From Microbacterium sp. MYb66 (GTDB lineage: Bacteria; Actinomycetota; Actinomycetes; Actinomycetales; Microbacteriaceae), in contig NZ_PCOV01000002.1 in assembly GCF_002979435.1 (NCBI RefSeq), positions 372,001-436,000 on the forward strand: a stretch of 64,000 bases of DNA. Direction: 5' to 3'. Below are positions 63,682-64,000 of the stretch, one piece after another (position 1 is the first letter of the stretch; every line of letters begins with the position of its first letter). A program made the position numbers and the translations under genes. Below the pieces are notes generated by a model, which had not been told where the DNA came from, searched no databases, and saw nothing but the letters and a program-made list of their open reading frames with translations.

Positions 63682-63761
63682 GTGCGGGGCTCCTTGGAAG
63701 TCCCTCCCAGTTTACCGAGGCGGCGCCCCGCACCTCGGCGCAGGCTGGGTAGCCTCGAAGA

Positions 63762-64000
63762 ATGGCCCACACACGGATCCTCCGCGCGTTCGCTGCACTC
63801 TCCCTCGCCGTTGCGGGGGTCGCCTTCCCTGCCGCAGCTGCGGTCGCATCCGATGGTGATCCCGCCGCGGCCTCATCGTCGCTTCGGCCTGCGTCGGCAG
63901 CCACCGATGTCGACGACTTCTCGTACAGCTCATGGGACGCCGTGTACGAGATCGGCCTCGATGACGAGGGCCGCGCACGCATGCACGTGACCGAGACTCT
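63762..64000 (+). CDS. Start of a DUF2207-type exported membrane protein (partial)
   Basis: The first 79 codons of a gene that runs off the window. It begins with a signal peptide (hydrophobic core about residues 8-27, with AAAAVAS at its end) and continues with DDFSYSSWDAVYEIGLDDEG and HVTET. That pattern is the opening strand of DUF2207 membrane proteins (usually 550-650 residues). The mRNA looks leaderless: TAGCCT (63750-63755), six bases, ATG. Function is unknown. Confidence 0.75.
   Translation, partial: MAHTRILRAFAALSLAVAGVAFPAAAAVASDGDPAAASSSLRPASAATDVDDFSYSSWDAVYEIGLDDEGRARMHVTET

Overview
The window is high-GC DNA from the chromosome of an actinobacterium, most likely a Microbacterium or close relative in Microbacteriaceae. 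This is inferred from GC-rich codon use, frequent GTG starts, DUF4192, DUF1206 and DUF2207 proteins, class-E-type LAxTG wall proteins, many LacI-family sugar operons, tRNAs without encoded CCA, and many genes whose -10 box sits six bases before the start codon (leaderless mRNAs). No insertion sequence, prophage, integrase or CRISPR array was seen.

Layout. 1-11.6 kb is ordinary chromosome: tRNA-Arg(ACG), a short-chain dehydrogenase, a membrane coiled-coil/metallopeptidase pair, a leaderless GntR regulator with a candidate operator, an F420-reductase-like protein, a tandem GNAT enzyme, sufU-sufS, an HxlR/NTF2 pair, a LysE exporter, DUF1206, two GyrI-like proteins and tRNA-Ser(GCT). 11.8-16.5 kb is a chain of four genes: two paralogous TGYG ion channels flanking a DUF2252 kinase-like protein, then an MFS exporter. 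16.5-19.2 kb is a LacI regulator divergent from rhaM-rhaI.

19.2-33.7 kb is the most unusual block. A large LAL-type LuxR regulator is followed by a wall-anchored adhesin (LAITG), an OmpA-domain lipoprotein with Gly-Asp-Gly repeats, a DUF3060 lipoprotein, a CPBP membrane protease, a membrane protein with a GNAT-like tail, a second adhesin (LARTG) with two DUF5979 repeats, a convergent DUF11 wall protein (LPTTG) and a secreted beta-propeller protein. No sortase is present in the window. I read this as a surface/adhesion island.

33.9-44.4 kb completes L-rhamnose use: DeoR regulator, fused aldolase/dehydrogenase rhaD, kinase rhaB, ABC importer rhaSQPT and a second LacI regulator. Together with rhaM-rhaI these genes import rhamnose, convert it to rhamnulose 1-phosphate and split it to DHAP and lactaldehyde, which is oxidised. 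The surface block lies between the two rhamnose pieces, which carry closely similar LacI-type operators.

44.4-53.6 kb holds a GH3 beta-glucosidase with a divergent TetR regulator, then a maltose-type operon (LacI regulator, GH13 alpha-glucosidase, binding protein, two permeases). 53.6-64 kb is housekeeping: LCP cell-wall ligase, tRNA-Ser(TGA), HAD phosphatase, serS, diacylglycerol-kinase-like enzyme, a duplicated-domain lipoprotein, cardiolipin synthase, DUF4192, lysS, and the start of a DUF2207 membrane protein cut by the window edge.
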